From Erythroxylum novogranatense (Eukaryota; Streptophyta; Magnoliopsida; Malpighiales; Erythroxylaceae), in assembly GCA_029891385.1 (NCBI GenBank), contig CM057227.1:93892818-93956817 (forward strand): DNA of 64,000 nucleotides. Direction: 5' to 3'. The notes beneath the pieces were generated by a model. That model was not told the DNA's origin. It did not search any database and was given only the letters and a program-made list of their open reading frames with translations. The first letter of the stretch is position 1. Each line of letters begins with the position of its first letter. Below, in pieces: positions 35,452 to 48,032 of the stretch. Position numbers and translations under genes: made by a program.

Positions 35452-38052
35452 GTTCAATTAACAATTTCAATATTTCTTTAGTGACAATCAATTTCTGCTA
35501 GGGTTCTAGGTGCATTTATAACGTTGATCTGGGTATTGGACATAGAAAGGCAATAGTAAGTTCAATTTTTCTTTCTGAAGGTCTTAAGTTTCTCTTTGCC
35601 TTGTCTATTCTCCTTTTGTTGTCTTAAATTCGTCATTGGTGGTTTTAAATGTAGGTTCATAGTAACAAAATATAATGTATGTCAAAATCTAGGATTATTA
35701 TTGTTTGGTTGGTTGGTTGATGGAAAACTATTTTTTCTTGATCTCTTAAATTGTGAAAAATGGAGAAAATTGGACAGGTTGATGTAAGATAAAATTTGAT
35801 TGAAAGTTTGAGCATGTTTATATAATTTCCTAATGGTGAATGAAAATTGTTCCATACTTATGAACTTGATAGGGGTTGGCTTTGACGACTAACATCAAGG
35901 ACCAGAGCTTTGGTGGCTATGGATAATATGAAGATGGAGAAGGAAGGGAAAAACCTACTGGGCCGCAATGTTCACGAAGCTCGAGAATGATATATTCAAA
36001 TGTTTTGAGACTAGACAAGAATGTTGGATAAGGACAAAGAAATGAACTATTAGCTAAAGACAAGGACTTGCATCCTCATTGACTTCACTTTGGCTATCAA
36101 GTACCCACCCCTCAACATGTTCAAACAAGAACTGATTTCCTAATAATCCTAGTAAACCTTCATGCTTGCTTCTTTTTTTTTTTATTTCTCTTAGGTTTTG
36201 ATATCTTATTGTTATAGAGATAAAGATTATATCTTTTTTCACTCCATTTTGTTAAATAATTTTTTGTTTTTTTTCTTAGTTGTTACCCATTTCTTATTTG
36301 ATTAATGCTATTCTTAATGCCTGTTATGTAATTTGAGCAATTATGAGGACTTTTGATGTCAGAAATTTGAGTAGATACTTATTAGGATCCCTCATTAATA
36401 ATTTTGTAATATTTTCATATTGCATTACATGTTCCTACAAACTTACTTACTAATGGTGATGATGAATATAGCCAGTCAATTCCTTTGTTGTGTTAGAGAT
36501 TTTGGTCTTTATCTTCATGTTAATGAACTTGCTAGGGATATTGAGAGTTTTTGAAATATTCAATGATCTACTAAATTGACTTTTATGTTTGCCCAATGGT
36601 TGAATACTTTATGGATTTTATGTTGTAGCTTTAGTAGCCAAATGTTTCCTTTTTGGATAGTTACATTTTTTTCCAGGACCCATCCATAACATTGTAGGTA
36701 TGCATTTTTTAGTTTTACCATTTTCATTGTTCTCATGAATTTATATGATGTTTATATACAAGGAGATATTTATATATAACTCAAATGCATGGCTCTTTAT
36801 GGAAACTTTGCTCACCTCATAATTTAAACCTTTGGTTTTATGGTGAAGATGACTTAGAAGATGGCAAGTTGGAAAAAGCTAGAGGGAAATCACCGCATAG
36901 TAGGACTACAGTTAAAGTACACAATCAAACCTTATTCTCTGGCCTTGCATATTTTATTTCAACATATGGCAAAATTTATATCATTTAGAACATATTTTAT
37001 ATCTTTATTTGCCCATCTTTCTTTTTCTTTATTCTTATTATATGTGACTAACTGATGTGAATATTTTGTTGGTGTGCAAAATTTGACATCAGTGATGATT
37101 GTATCAACATTGAGTTTATAAGGCGTTTCTCAACATAACCTTTGACATAGAGATTGATTAATGTTTGGCTGCGATTGAATGCTATAATTTTTGGGATGCT
37201 CATTACAAGCATGTTTAGGTATGACAATCATTTTCAACATGTTGGATTTTTTCGCATAGACCTCACAAAACAAATATTATTAAGTTAATACTTCAGTTTT
37301 AGCTACTAATTTAATAACTCTTCTATTTGTCCTACATCACTCCTTGTACTATCAAATTCTTTACTGTTCTATGTGTTGTGCTTTTGGATATGGTTTGGAC
37401 TAAGAAATGCCAGAGTAAGAAATGCTAGTGGGACTGTCACATTTCATTTTGTTTAATTTCGAGTGTAAAAGTTTCTTTTGTAACAATGCAAGATGTTCTT
37501 GTTGGACTACGAATATAGCTTATAAATTAAATGATCCAAAGCTGTTTGTCTATATATAGTATTCATTTATCATATTGTTGCAATTTCTTCATTACTTTTG
37601 CAATTTAAAGTACATCAATGTTGTTATGGTCACAACATTGAAGAATGTACATTGTCAAGAGGTATTTCAAATTTATCTACTAAGTTTGAACAGATTTTAG
37701 CCTTTATTTTATTTTTAGAAATATCAACTTGTTTGTGAGCATAGTAGTTTTACAATTCTAATATACTTATTTATTTTCTTTTTTCTTAGGATGGTGATGA
37801 TTAGGAATGGACAAGGAGGTACTAGGTGAAAGATTTTGAAGTGCCATACATATTTTTTTGGTTTAGTATTTAAATTACTTATATTCTATATGAAATGGAG
37901 GATGATAATGTAGGTGCATATTTTAGCTAGTCATTTTTGCTCTTTTTTATTTTGAATATGTTAAATGTTTAATTTTACAAGTCGTTATGGACTATATATC
38001 ATATGTAAACACAATTTTTAGCCGCTCACATTTGACTATACTTACTCAATTA

Positions 38053-38095
<43 letters not shown>

Positions 38096-38308
38096 CTTTT
38101 AATAATGACAATTACTTAATATTGTTGTTATAGTTTGAAACTGATGTGTCGTCTTATTTAAAGCTTAAAGTAACATTTTTAATTTTGTTGCCTAATCAAA
38201 AAATTATGTTACCTTATACTTATAGGAGTGCCACTTTATTTAATGATACGAATTATGTTGCTTTGATAAAAAGACAATGATAATTATACTTATAGTTACG
38301 CTTTTTTT
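35452..38308. other. Right arm of CACTA-like G, no recognised gene
   Basis: 2.9 kb of AT-rich sequence. Frames of 60-70 codons (for example 36,785-36,988) have no motif I recognise. A (TA)n microsatellite lies at 38,057-38,093. Near 38,150-38,300 short GTTGC/GCAAC and GTTAC words recur as in a subterminal region. It might include decayed transposase exons, but I cannot show that. Confidence 0.45.
38057..38093. repeat. (TA)n microsatellite
   Basis: About 18 uninterrupted TA units. Confidence 0.95.
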
Positions 38309-38338
38309 CCATCGCCTAAAACACTTTTTGACGTTGTG
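38309..38338 (-). repeat. Right terminal inverted repeat of G
   Basis: Inverted partner of 15,316-15,345, reading CACAACGTCAAAAAGTGTTT on the minus strand; followed by AGT. Confidence 0.65.
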
Positions 38339-38341
38339 AGT

Positions 38342-41300
38342 GGAATTTGTTTAGTGAATCAATCTGTGGACATGGTGTATGGTTAGGGTATAGAAAAAAA
38401 AAAGAGTAAAAAGTTAAAAGTGATATAGTGATTTTTATAATGCACAAGTTGTGAGCACCTCCGTATCATTGCAAGTTCAAAAGATAATTGGAAGGTACAG
38501 TAGTTAGTTGAAAAGGTTATGAGACTTGAGAAGCTGAAAGAGTAAATGTACCTTTGTGTAACTCGGAGGAGAAAATGGCAGTAGATCGATAGATATTAAC
38601 TTTTCGAATAGAAGGAAAAAGAAATAATAGCGAGGGAATTAAAAGATAATAGAACCTAATGATTGAATTAATAGTTGTTTTATATTTTGTTCTCATGAAA
38701 AATTCATCTTTACGGTAATGGTTATGGTATGCCGACTTCCCCTCTCATCCACCACCGACACCAACATACAATTCAAGCTTCATATTGCTTTATCCTTATC
38801 CAATTCTTAGATTAATTTATCACCTTCATCAATTTCAGAACCCACTGTCGATGTCGGATGAAAGCTTCCATGAATTGACCCTACTCGTAAGGCTCGAAAA
38901 CTCACTTGTTAAATATATCTGCTGATAACCATCAATACAATTTTACAAGTTACAGATGGCACTGAGGTAGCTCTACTCGATCGACCTGTGTTTTCAATTT
39001 CCTCAGACAACAGGTTTAATAACTTTCATTAAGTCAAAATTAAGCAGGTGACTCCGCACTGAATGGTCAGTTACTTCTGAGGCGAATGAAAACGATAGCA
39101 TGATTACGTACTAAAGTGTGCAAAACAAAATGGGATGTCGTCACAAAACCTTTTGCATATTCCTTGCCCATAATATCTTGTAACTTTCCTCACTGTTTTC
39201 CTTTTCTTTTACTTTTTTCTGGTGTCCTAGTGCGCGTAGAAAAAACGCCTTCCTTTGAATTTTCTTTTCAAGCAGAAGAATCCAACAGTAAGCGGTCAGT
39301 GCACTTAACCAAATCATCTTACCAATCTCATATCTCACTAGACTCAACCTACTACTGGTCCTATGACTTGGAGAACATGGATGGCTTCTACACCATTGGT
39401 TTCTTACCATCCTTTGGTCCCTAGTTTTGTTATTTTGTTTCCTCAAGCTGTCTTTGCCTTTGCAAGTTGTCCCATGAAAGGTTAGACAAGTACTGGCAAC
39501 ATAGGTCCTTTCATGCTTTCACTGGTTCTTATTTATCATCCGGACATCTAACTCACACCAAAATTTTGTTGATATTAATAATGAATACTGATCTTACAAA
39601 AGCCAAAAAAAAACAAAAAAAAAACAAAAGAAGTTCATTGATGTCATGACAGTTACAATCTATTGACTAAACAAGTCTCAGTGCTGGAAGGTATCACGGA
39701 CTAGCTTGCAAGTGCGCTGAGAAGCAAATAAATACCATATACAGTGGGAAGTGTCACTATGCCTTAAGGTTTACGGAGCCGGAAAGCAATATGCTTTTCT
39801 GCTCGACAGCACCACTAACAAATAATAACCTGCAAATATATAGTTTTTAATACACGTAGAGTTGTATATAGTGAAAAATAGAAGTGTGACGAATTCGCTT
39901 TCCGTATCTATGCCTGTGATGTACATAATGGAAAGTTAAAGCAGATTGATAGAACTGCTTTTGCATACACAGTTCACAGCCATGTCTTCTAACTGATCTT
40001 ATTCTCTTGTGGTCAAGGAAAAAAGGAGAGAACTCTTCAAGAAACACTAACCTTTCGGTCTAAAGCCCCTTTTTCTCGGTCCCAAAAGTGAAGTCACAAG
40101 TTACATTAGTTATGAACCAATTGGAATCACTTTCGGGGCATGATTTTGCTGCTTATGGACAACCGAGTGAAGTCCCATTTCTGTGTCCCCACATCTCATG
40201 AATGCTCTGAAAATGGCTTCATGCCTCCAGTAAACGTTCACTTCCACGTTATCGACTCATGCACGTTACAAAAACTAACTAATCAAGCTAAGAAAACAAA
40301 ATCGACAATGTCGAAAGATGGATGTCAATGAACTGAAGGCAGAATGATACAATTATTGGAGCATCTTTAATTCATACACAATCAAAATTCAAACAAAGAT
40401 TAATAAACTAGGTAATTGAGCAAAAAGAACAGTCAGGATGTGCTTTGTCACTCGATCAATAGCATGCACCTGTCACAGAATAAAACATTACAGTAGACTT
40501 TTTTTAAATCCAAAAAGAAAAGTTTCACGCGTATTATCGTGCCTTGGATATTAATCACGAAGGTATAAACTGTGAACTCCCATTTATTCCTTGACATTGT
40601 AAAGATGTACAAATTCTTAGTCATGCGATTTCGATTTCCCTTCGGCCTTCATGAGACATGAGACAGAAGGAGCTGGAGAAAGAGGACTCTTGTATGCTGA
40701 GGTGGCTGCAAAATGAGTTAGTCCAATTCGGGATCAGACTGCTAATGAACAGACCATCCCAGCCCATGAAAAAGCCTCATCCTAGTTTATTTAACCCTAC
40801 AATGTATCGTCTATGTTTATAGGTACCACCCTACATTTGTATTTATATAGAAGTTGTCTTCTATCCTTATAAATATGAAAGAAAAATATAATAATTTTAA
40901 TTAAAAATTGATAACTCTAATTTTCTGAATTATGAATAATTTTAATATAATCATTGTAATTATTAGAACTTTTAAGGTTTTAATACAATAACATTGAACA
41001 TACTTACTCTAGTTATTACGGTTGGTAATGGTTATACGTAAAATAATAATTTTAAACATTAATAATTTAATAATTTAAATTAAACATAATTATAATAAAG
41101 AAAATATTCTCTTAACAGAATTATAAACATTTATCTATACTCTAATTTTAGTTCTCTATAATAATTAATGTTTAACTTTTATGTTGATTCTATATATTAA
41201 AAATATTGTGTATATCTTTAAAAATAGAAAATTTAAATATTCTCTTTCTAGGAAGGCTTGCTCTTCAACATTTTTGGTTCAAAATATTTTATGAATTGAG

Positions 41301-41691
41301 TTTGTATTGTGCGTCTGTGTGTGTTGGTCCTAGCACAAAAGAGATGAGTGAATATTATATTTTTAATTATTGAAAAATTAATAAATGAATTGTTTAGGTA
41401 ATAATATGATATATAAAAAAGTTAATAATATGGCAATTTTATATATGGTAATCGTGAAATAATCACAATAATAATTAAATAGAATAGAAAAAGTGTGTAA
41501 ATTCAATTTTAGTGGTTTGACTAATAACTTTTAGTATACATCCACTTTTCAATTTTCATTAAAAATCGTTAATATCTTTCTTTAATAAATTAAAACAACA
41601 TGTCATACAATGTATTTTTCTCATGGGTGAAAAAGAACTACTGCACTTTTTTAATGAAGAAGAGGAGACATCATAACATAGAACACACAAT
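38342..41691. other. Unassigned region, no recognised gene
   Basis: 3.35 kb without LTR termini or transposon motifs. At 38,700-40,800 base composition is more balanced than around it, with two overlapping frames of about 100 codons on opposite strands (39,116-39,424 plus, 39,141-39,446 minus). Neither resembles a family I know, and both may be chance. An A-rich run lies at about 39,606-39,630. At 40,850-41,690 the sequence is very AT-rich. This is the best place in the window for low-copy or host sequence, perhaps a decayed gene. Confidence 0.4.
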
Positions 41692-43313
41692 CAATTGTAG
41701 ATAACAACAATTCTAAAACTCAAAAAAATTAAAATTTTCATTTCTTACTCACACTAATAATTTAAAGGCATTTTTTGCTCAAACGCATATAAATACACTT
41801 ACGTGTCACAAAAGCTTATGTAAGCTTATAGTATGCCAAAGATATTTATTATGACTCACTCATGTCCTATCTGTATTCATAACACTTGTTTCGAATTGTT
41901 AGAAATAAAAACTAGCTTTTGCAAACAAAAGTTTATTTTGAGAATTTTTTGGAAAGTTAAAAGAATATTATAAATGCCAAAAGTGTTACAAAAGGTTGAC
42001 AAATATACGCTTACATTGTAAGCCTATCACGAATATGTCAAATTGTAATAGCCTCTCTCTATACTTCGGTGCTTAACTGTTAGATTAAGTCATATGAGTT
42101 ACACCATTTGAGAATTCTTGAGATGCATTTCATTTACATGTATAATATTCACATACACACATGAATCATGATTTAGAAATATTGCAAAGATAGAAAATGC
42201 ACTCAATTGACTTATTTCGGGGTATGAAAGATTTTAAAAAATTATGATATGATTGCGTGATTATGTATTGAACATGTGTCTTGAATTTTGGATTAATGGA
42301 CTATAATTACTATATTGGAATTTATTGTATAAGTGGGAGATTAATGGTGTGATATGTGCACCTAGACTAGGAAAAATGTTAAATGGCAAGACAAACTGAT
42401 ATACAAGGAAGTTTAGGTTAACTAGGTCTATGAAATAGTGACACTTGGCAATGGAGAATGAGTGACAAATGGCTTAGATAATTGGGTGGCAAGTGGCCTA
42501 GGAAACCATAAAACAAATAGACCAAATATTAAGTGACACTTGGTGGATGGAGTAGAAGACATGTAACGTGCCTCTTTACTCGACAAGTGTTTGGACAACT
42601 GTCCAAACCCTTGCCACACACCCACACCCACGATTCCCACACTTGAAAGACCATCTTTTTCTTGTTTTTGGTTACATGCTCCCTTCTTCTTTCTTCTCAC
42701 CATCGACTTACACCCATAACCCTCAAAACCTTGAGATCTTGCTAAAATTTTGCACTTTGTCACTCCAAAATTTTGTTATCTTTATCTTGTTGCTGAAATC
42801 CCTTTCTGTTTTCACCGTGTTCTTGGAGTTGTGTTTGTATGTTTGGAAGGCTAGGTTAGCTTAATCATTGAAGATGCTTTGAGCAGAACAAGTAAGTGAT
42901 TTATTGATCTATTATGATGTATGTTAGCATAACATTCATGATGATTAAATTTAGATAGGATTTTTGTATGGTTGACGATGAGTGGTGTTGGAATTTGATG
43001 GATGAATTGGTTTTGTTTTGATGTATGAAACCGTAGGTTAGAGGTTGTTCAATGGGTGATTTTAGGTTAACATTTAAAGTATAATGAAGGTGAATTTATG
43101 CTAAAGAATGTTGTTAGTGTAGTGTTCTTAAAATGGGAAAGAACTTGGACTACATGTATGATAATGAATGATAGTTTTTATTATGATTTTTGATGCATGA
43201 AAGACTAGTTTATGAGTTACTAATTGAATGATTTTGAATTGGAACTGGAGATGAAGTTTATAAGGAAAATGAAGTATTATTAAGGTATAATTGAGGTATA
43301 ATCAATGGACTAT
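41692..43313 (+). repeat. Tandem duplication, copy 1 (1,622 bp unit)
   Basis: Starts CAATTGTAGATAACAAC and recurs from 43,314. The first 0.5 kb matches 43,314-43,810 and the rest matches 53,802-54,914, on the two sides of element C. Inside is the 5' part of LTR I, beginning TGTAATAGCC at 42,044, with its CT-rich exon 1 near 42,600-42,890 and donor AACAA/GTAAGT at 42,892. The join shares the short homology ATCAATTGTAG. Confidence 0.88.
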
Positions 43314-43810
43314 CAATTGTAGATAACAACAGTTCTAAAACTCAAAAAAATTAAGAATTTCATTTCTTACTCACACTAATAATTTAAAGGCATTCTATGC
43401 TCAAACGCATATAAATACACTTACGTGTCTCAAAAACTTATGTAAGCTTATAGTATGCCAAAGATATTTATTATGACTCACTCATGTCCTATCTATATTC
43501 ATAACACTTGTTTCGAATTGTTAGAAATAAAAACTAGCTTTTGCAAACAAAAGTTTATTTTGAGAATTTTTTGGAAAGTTAAAAGAATATTATAAATGCC
43601 AAAAGCGTTACAAAAGGTTGACAAATATACGCTTACATTGTAAGCCTAGCCCGAATATGTCAAATTGTAATAGCCTCTCTCTATACTTAGGGGCTTAACT
43701 GTTAGATTAAGTCATATGAGTTACACCATTTGAGAATTCTTGAGATGCATTTCATTTACATGTATAATATTCACATACACAGATGAATCATGATTTAGAA
43801 ATATTGCAAA
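43314..43810 (+). repeat. Tandem duplication, copy 2, left part
   Basis: Matches 41,692-42,190 with few changes and stops at GCAAA (43,806-43,810), the target duplication of element C. Confidence 0.9.
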
Positions 43811-46507
43811 TGTAGCCCCCCCTCACCGTAGGGTACACATCGGGACGTCCGAAGGTCGCTCCCACACGTATCCTACGATAAAGGTGCACTACCAGAAAAT
43901 TTCACTAATAGTCCACATGGCATCGCAATAATTAAAACCATAATATATCAGAAATCAGTAAATTTTAACATCCAAAATAATCTCGATACAGTCATCCAAT
44001 ATCAGAATAGACAAGTATATCAGTCCCCTAAACAAAACCAAAAAGGAAACTGATACAAGCATCTATCCTAAGTCATCCACAAAAGTCCAACCCAGCTGAC
44101 CGACCTGTGTGCCATCACTTCTCTTGCCAGCACGCTCGCACGGCAGGAAAAGACTATCTCCGGAGTTAGGAGTCTACTCTATCGATCCTGAAAAATATAT
44201 TACAATTTTGGGTGAGTTTGCGAACTCAATGAGAAACCATCATCGATGGTTCACTCAAATCATGCATTACGCAGATTGCGTACAGCAAGGCACAGTAAGA
44301 TACAATTAGTGTATAACAATTTGCAGTAGCCTATAACAGTTTGCAGTATCATGTCACAATTCACATGATATGCAACAGCCATGATGAGTATGTAACAATT
44401 TGCAATCTCTCATGTCATCACATAATTCAAGACGTGTCATAATTCAATCACCATGTATATAATGCATATGAGACTCTTTTCCAGTTATTCAGTATTGTGC
44501 CCAAGTGCTCAGTCAGTATTCAGTGGGGGACGCGTCAGGGATTTCTCCCCTCGGGCTCGAGGCCCGGTCAGTACAGTGTTAGAGCTCGAGGCTCATTTCA
44601 GTAAAAATCGCGACTTGGGTCACAACGTTCATTATCTGATCATGCATTTATGCATGTAATACGATGTTCAGTAATTTACAGTGTACGGCTATAAAAGCCA
44701 AGTATTGCAATTCCTAGTGTCATACAGTAGTCCAATCCAATACAGTAAAAGCATGAAATTCACCCCTATACATTTCAGTAATCATGTAATTCACCTTTGC
44801 ATGTAGTCATACAGAGCATTTAAGCAATCAGGAATTTGAGAAACTAACTAGTTATTTCACCAGTAACTTCCGAAGCACGCTCGGAAGTTCCAGCAATGTC
44901 CGTGGAATGACGATCCAACGACGCCTCTATAACAGTTAAATACAGTCCCATTACTAGATGCTCAATTAAACAATTCAGTGATGGATATGTCTCGATGAAA
45001 TTATGTACAATGCATGTTCACGATTTTTTCGGCGCTAAAACCCAATTTAGAACTCTTAGGCCCAATTCTAACTCTTCTCTCAATTGAACGAAAATAATCG
45101 ATCCAATCCTAAAATCAAGTTCAATTTCCTCAATTCAAACTCCCTATAACAATTTCCTATTCATTGGATCAAAGCCTTTATTAAAAATCCCAAGTAAAAC
45201 TCCAATTGTCCCAATTCAATACTTAGGTCACATTATGAACCATAATTGACCTTATTATCTATAAATCAATACCATTTAAGTTAAATTCTAACTTCCATAA
45301 TTATCCTCAATTGTAGACCTCTTTCCCTAGTTCATAATGAATCGAGAATCACCTCAATCGGAGGTCTATACCATAAATTATGCCTAATAAACTAACACTC
45401 ATCCATTCAGAATTTCTATCCCTCGTCGCGACCTACGTCCCTTCGCCGCGACGTGGGAAACTCGTTCGTCGCAACGTGGAGACCGCTTGTCACGACGAAT
45501 AAATCCACGCTCGTCGTGACGTCCAACCGAGATCGTTGCGACGAATAAATCATTATTCGTCGTGACGAAGCCCTCACATCTCTGCGCGCTCGTCGCGACG
45601 TGCAAAGGCCCGATCGTCTTCTCCGATCGATTTCTGCCATTAATGCTCTTTAAGCTCAACATTTAACACCCTAACTACTCAATCAACCATAATAAATGCC
45701 ATAAATGCCTGGAACAACCATTAATAACAACATTAAAGCCATAAATACTTACCAATCATAGCCTCAATCCACAAATCCCTCAGATCACCGTAAACCTTAA
45801 AATCTTTCAAACTCAACGATAAACCACTCTCAAGCTTCTCAACCTTCATCAATCACATTTAACAAGTTAGCTTAGCACAATGAGAAGAAAACCATAAGAA
45901 AAGATCGAAGAATCCTCACCGATGGAAGAAATCGAAGAACACCGTGGGAGGAGAGGAGAAGAATGCTAAGCCTTAGGGAAATATCCCCAAATTTCAAACC
46001 TATCTATTTATAGACATAGGTCTCCAAATTAGTTCAAATTTTAGTCTCTAAATTTCAATGGCTCCACATTTTTATTTCCTAACAGTATGACTCTAATTTT
46101 TCCATCGCCATTTGACAATTCTTTCAGTACTATACAGTCAATCGGTCTGTCACTCCAAAATTTTCGGTCCGGGCATTTTCTCCCGAATTTCTTGAAAATT
46201 TCCTATAAGCCACTATCAATTATCAATCACTCTTAAACTATACTAAATCAGTCATTCAAGCCCACTTACTCCTAATTTCTCAATCGATTGCAATCCAGTC
46301 AGTTCAGTCAGTCCACAATCCAATCAATTCGTACTCACAATTAAAATGGCCGAAAATCATGAATGCATGTACCTATGAATAAATGCATATGCAATAAACC
46401 TGTTCTCTATAATCGAGGCCAAGAATATGCTCAATCGTGAATGCAATGAAACCTATCGATCGACCCAATATTACCAAAATACCTTGCTATCAAGAACGGA
46501 TGTTACA
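43811..46507 (-). repeat. Element C 3' LTR (left copy)
   Basis: 2,697 bp. In sense order: donor 1 ATTG/GTAAGT at 45,752, acceptor GTTATAG/A ending at 44,937, mini-exon about 44,871-44,936, second donor altered to GTGAAATAAC, and acceptor TTTTTCAG/G near 44,190. The second donor is normal in the right LTR. It differs from the right LTR by clustered small indels, many at CAG or CTG. Confidence 0.9.
45424..45612. repeat. CGTCGCGACG-type palindrome array, C left LTR
   Basis: About eight units (CGTCGCGAC, CGCCGCGACG, CGTCGCAACG, TGTCACGACGA, CGTCGTGACG, CGTTGCGACGA, CGTCGTGACGA, CGTCGCGACG) within 190 bp, inside predicted intron 1. Shared in type with element B. Confidence 0.88.
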
Positions 46508-46545
46508 ATTCACCCTCCTAATAAAAATTTCGTCCTCGAAAATTA
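46508..46545 (-). promoter_or_regulatory. Element C polypurine tract and hairpin
   Basis: The minus strand shows a purine run TAGGAGGGTGAAT abutting the LTR. Just upstream is an AATTTTCG-AGGA-CGAAATTT inverted repeat with one mismatch, which in frame reads FRGRNF, the end of pol. Confidence 0.75.
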
Positions 46546-47122
46546 ATACCGTCCGATCGAATAAATGAGGATATCGACCTCATATGCTCCTCGCCTCCCA
46601 TGTAGCTTCCTCGGAAGAGTAGTTCTTCCAAAGGACTTTCACTAATGGAATCACCCCTGTTCCTCACCGCTGACCCGTGATCCTATAACTGCATCGGCCT
46701 CAATATAACTCATATCTTTGGCTATCTCAATCTCCCCGGCGGGAATCACATGCGTCGGGTCGGAACGGTACCGTCGGAGCATACTAACATGAAACACGTC
46801 ATGCATCTGGGACATCTCACTCGGTAATACCAATCTGTAAGCCAACGATCCTATCCTCTCAAGGATCTCATACGGACCAATATACCGAGGGCTCAACTTG
46901 CCCTTACGGCCAAACCTCAAGACTCTTTCTAAGGAGACACTCGGAGAAACACTCGGTCACCTACATCAGACTCCATCTCTCGCCGATCTCGATCCACATA
47001 GCTCTTCCGTCTCATCCGAGCCGCCTTGATGCGACTCGATCAAGCTGCACCTTATCCATCAGATCCGAATCACCGGGACCCTCAATCGATCTCATACCCT
47101 CTTTATCCCAATACAGTGGCGA
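46530..47122 (-). pseudogene. Element C integrase C-terminus and chromodomain
   Basis: From 47,050 down it reads RRKSYVDRDRREMES and VGDRVFLRVSP, then a stop, then GRKGKLSPRYIGPYEILERI and MHDVFHVSMLRRYRSDPTHV, the conserved integrase C-terminal region of plant chromoviruses. After a frameshift near 46,670 it reads VKVLWKNYSSEEATWEAREH, the aromatic and acidic core of a chromodomain, thought in this family to steer insertion to heterochromatin marks. It ends next to the hairpin and polypurine tract. A one-base loss near 47,035 breaks the frame at a site that looks like a damaged CAG. Confidence 0.88.
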
Positions 47123-47923
47123 TCAACATGGCCTCCCATACAAGGCCTCATACGGTGCCATCCCAATACTACTCTGATACTGGTTATTATATGCAAACTT
47201 GATCAGTGCCAAATACTGATCCCATGATCCTCTGAACTCCAATACACAAGCTCGAAGCATATCCTCAACAGTCTTAATCGTCCTCTCACTCTGCCCATCT
47301 GTCTGAGGATGAAACGCTATACTGAAGTTCAATCGAGTACCCATAGCAGTCTGTAGGCTCTTCCAGAACCTCGAAGTGAACTCGGGATCCTCATGCTCGA
47401 GACTATCGACAACGGAACCCCATGCAACCGCATAATCTTCGCTACATACTTCGACCAATCGATCGAGAGTATTATTCTCTTCAGACTTGGCAAGAAGTGA
47501 GCCGATTAATAATCGGTCCACTATGACCCAGATAGCATCATCTCGCCTCGGTGTCCTAGGCAACCCCATCATAAAATCCATAGTAATTCGCTCCCATTTC
47601 CACTCCGGAATGGGCAACGAATGCAACTTCCCCACTGGAGCCTGATGCTCTGCCTTAACCTGCTGACAAATCAGACACCTAGAAACATACTCTGCCACTT
47701 GCCTCTTCATACCAGGCCACCAGAAATGCTGTCTCAGTGAATTATACATCTTGGTCGTACCAGGATGCATAGCATAGGCAGCTACATGTGCCTCCTCTAG
47801 GATCTCACGTCTCAAATCATCAACATCTGGCACACACAGTCTCTGTCCCATCCATAAAGTCCTATCTCTCAATTCAAACTCCAAATCAAGATCGGCTGGA
47901 CTCTCGGTCGGCCTCACTAACAC
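47123..47923 (-). pseudogene. Element C integrase
   Basis: 266-codon frame. The N-terminal zinc site reads HVAAYAMH ... CLICQQVK (HHCC). The core gives ITMDFMMGLPRTPRRDD with the first catalytic Asp, then IWVIVDRL. Between about 47,400 and 47,510 the protein is scrambled relative to the family, and the expected second catalytic Asp (SDRDPRF-like) is replaced by DSLEHEDPEF. Downstream [20 protein letters not shown] keeps the Glu, followed by FAYNNQYQSSIGMAPYEALY. It is flanked upstream by RNase H with a short linker. Not functional as read; small compensating indels fit the damage. Confidence 0.9.
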
Positions 47924-48032
47924 TGGTCTTGATCCCGAACTCTCTCGATCCTATCATGCAACATCACCTCACCTCGAGTAGCAACCAGAGCTCCATCGAC
48001 CCAAATCCATCTCAGACATTAAGAGCTCTCAA

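Larger units (their letters stand above)
15316..38338. mobile_element. CACTA-like DNA transposon G, non-autonomous, split by element B
   Basis: Terminal inverted repeats CACTATGGCAAAAAGTGCTT.. at 15,316-15,345 and its inverted partner at 38,309-38,338 agree at about 22 of 30 positions, most differences being transitions. The flanking 3 bp AGT (15,313-15,315 and 38,339-38,341) fits the 3 bp duplication of CACTA (CMC) elements. Without the nested LTR elements it is about 3.5 kb. Short TTGTTGC/GCAACAA-like motifs recur near both ends, as in subterminal repeats of the family. I find no TNP2-type transposase. The right terminus reads CACAA rather than CACTA, so it is old or decayed. Confidence 0.65.

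Noticed and set aside
39116..39446. Two overlapping frames of about 100 codons on opposite strands
   Set aside because: No recognisable domain; opposite-strand overlap in a stop-poor stretch is expected by chance.
39606..39630. Poly(A) tail of a retroposed gene copy
   Set aside because: The run is interrupted by C, and no target duplication or upstream coding remnant was found.
44109..44309. Short frame repeated at 51,389-51,589, seeming conserved
   Set aside because: Both are the same stretch of the two C LTRs, so similarity is due to LTR identity, and the frame is antisense to the element.
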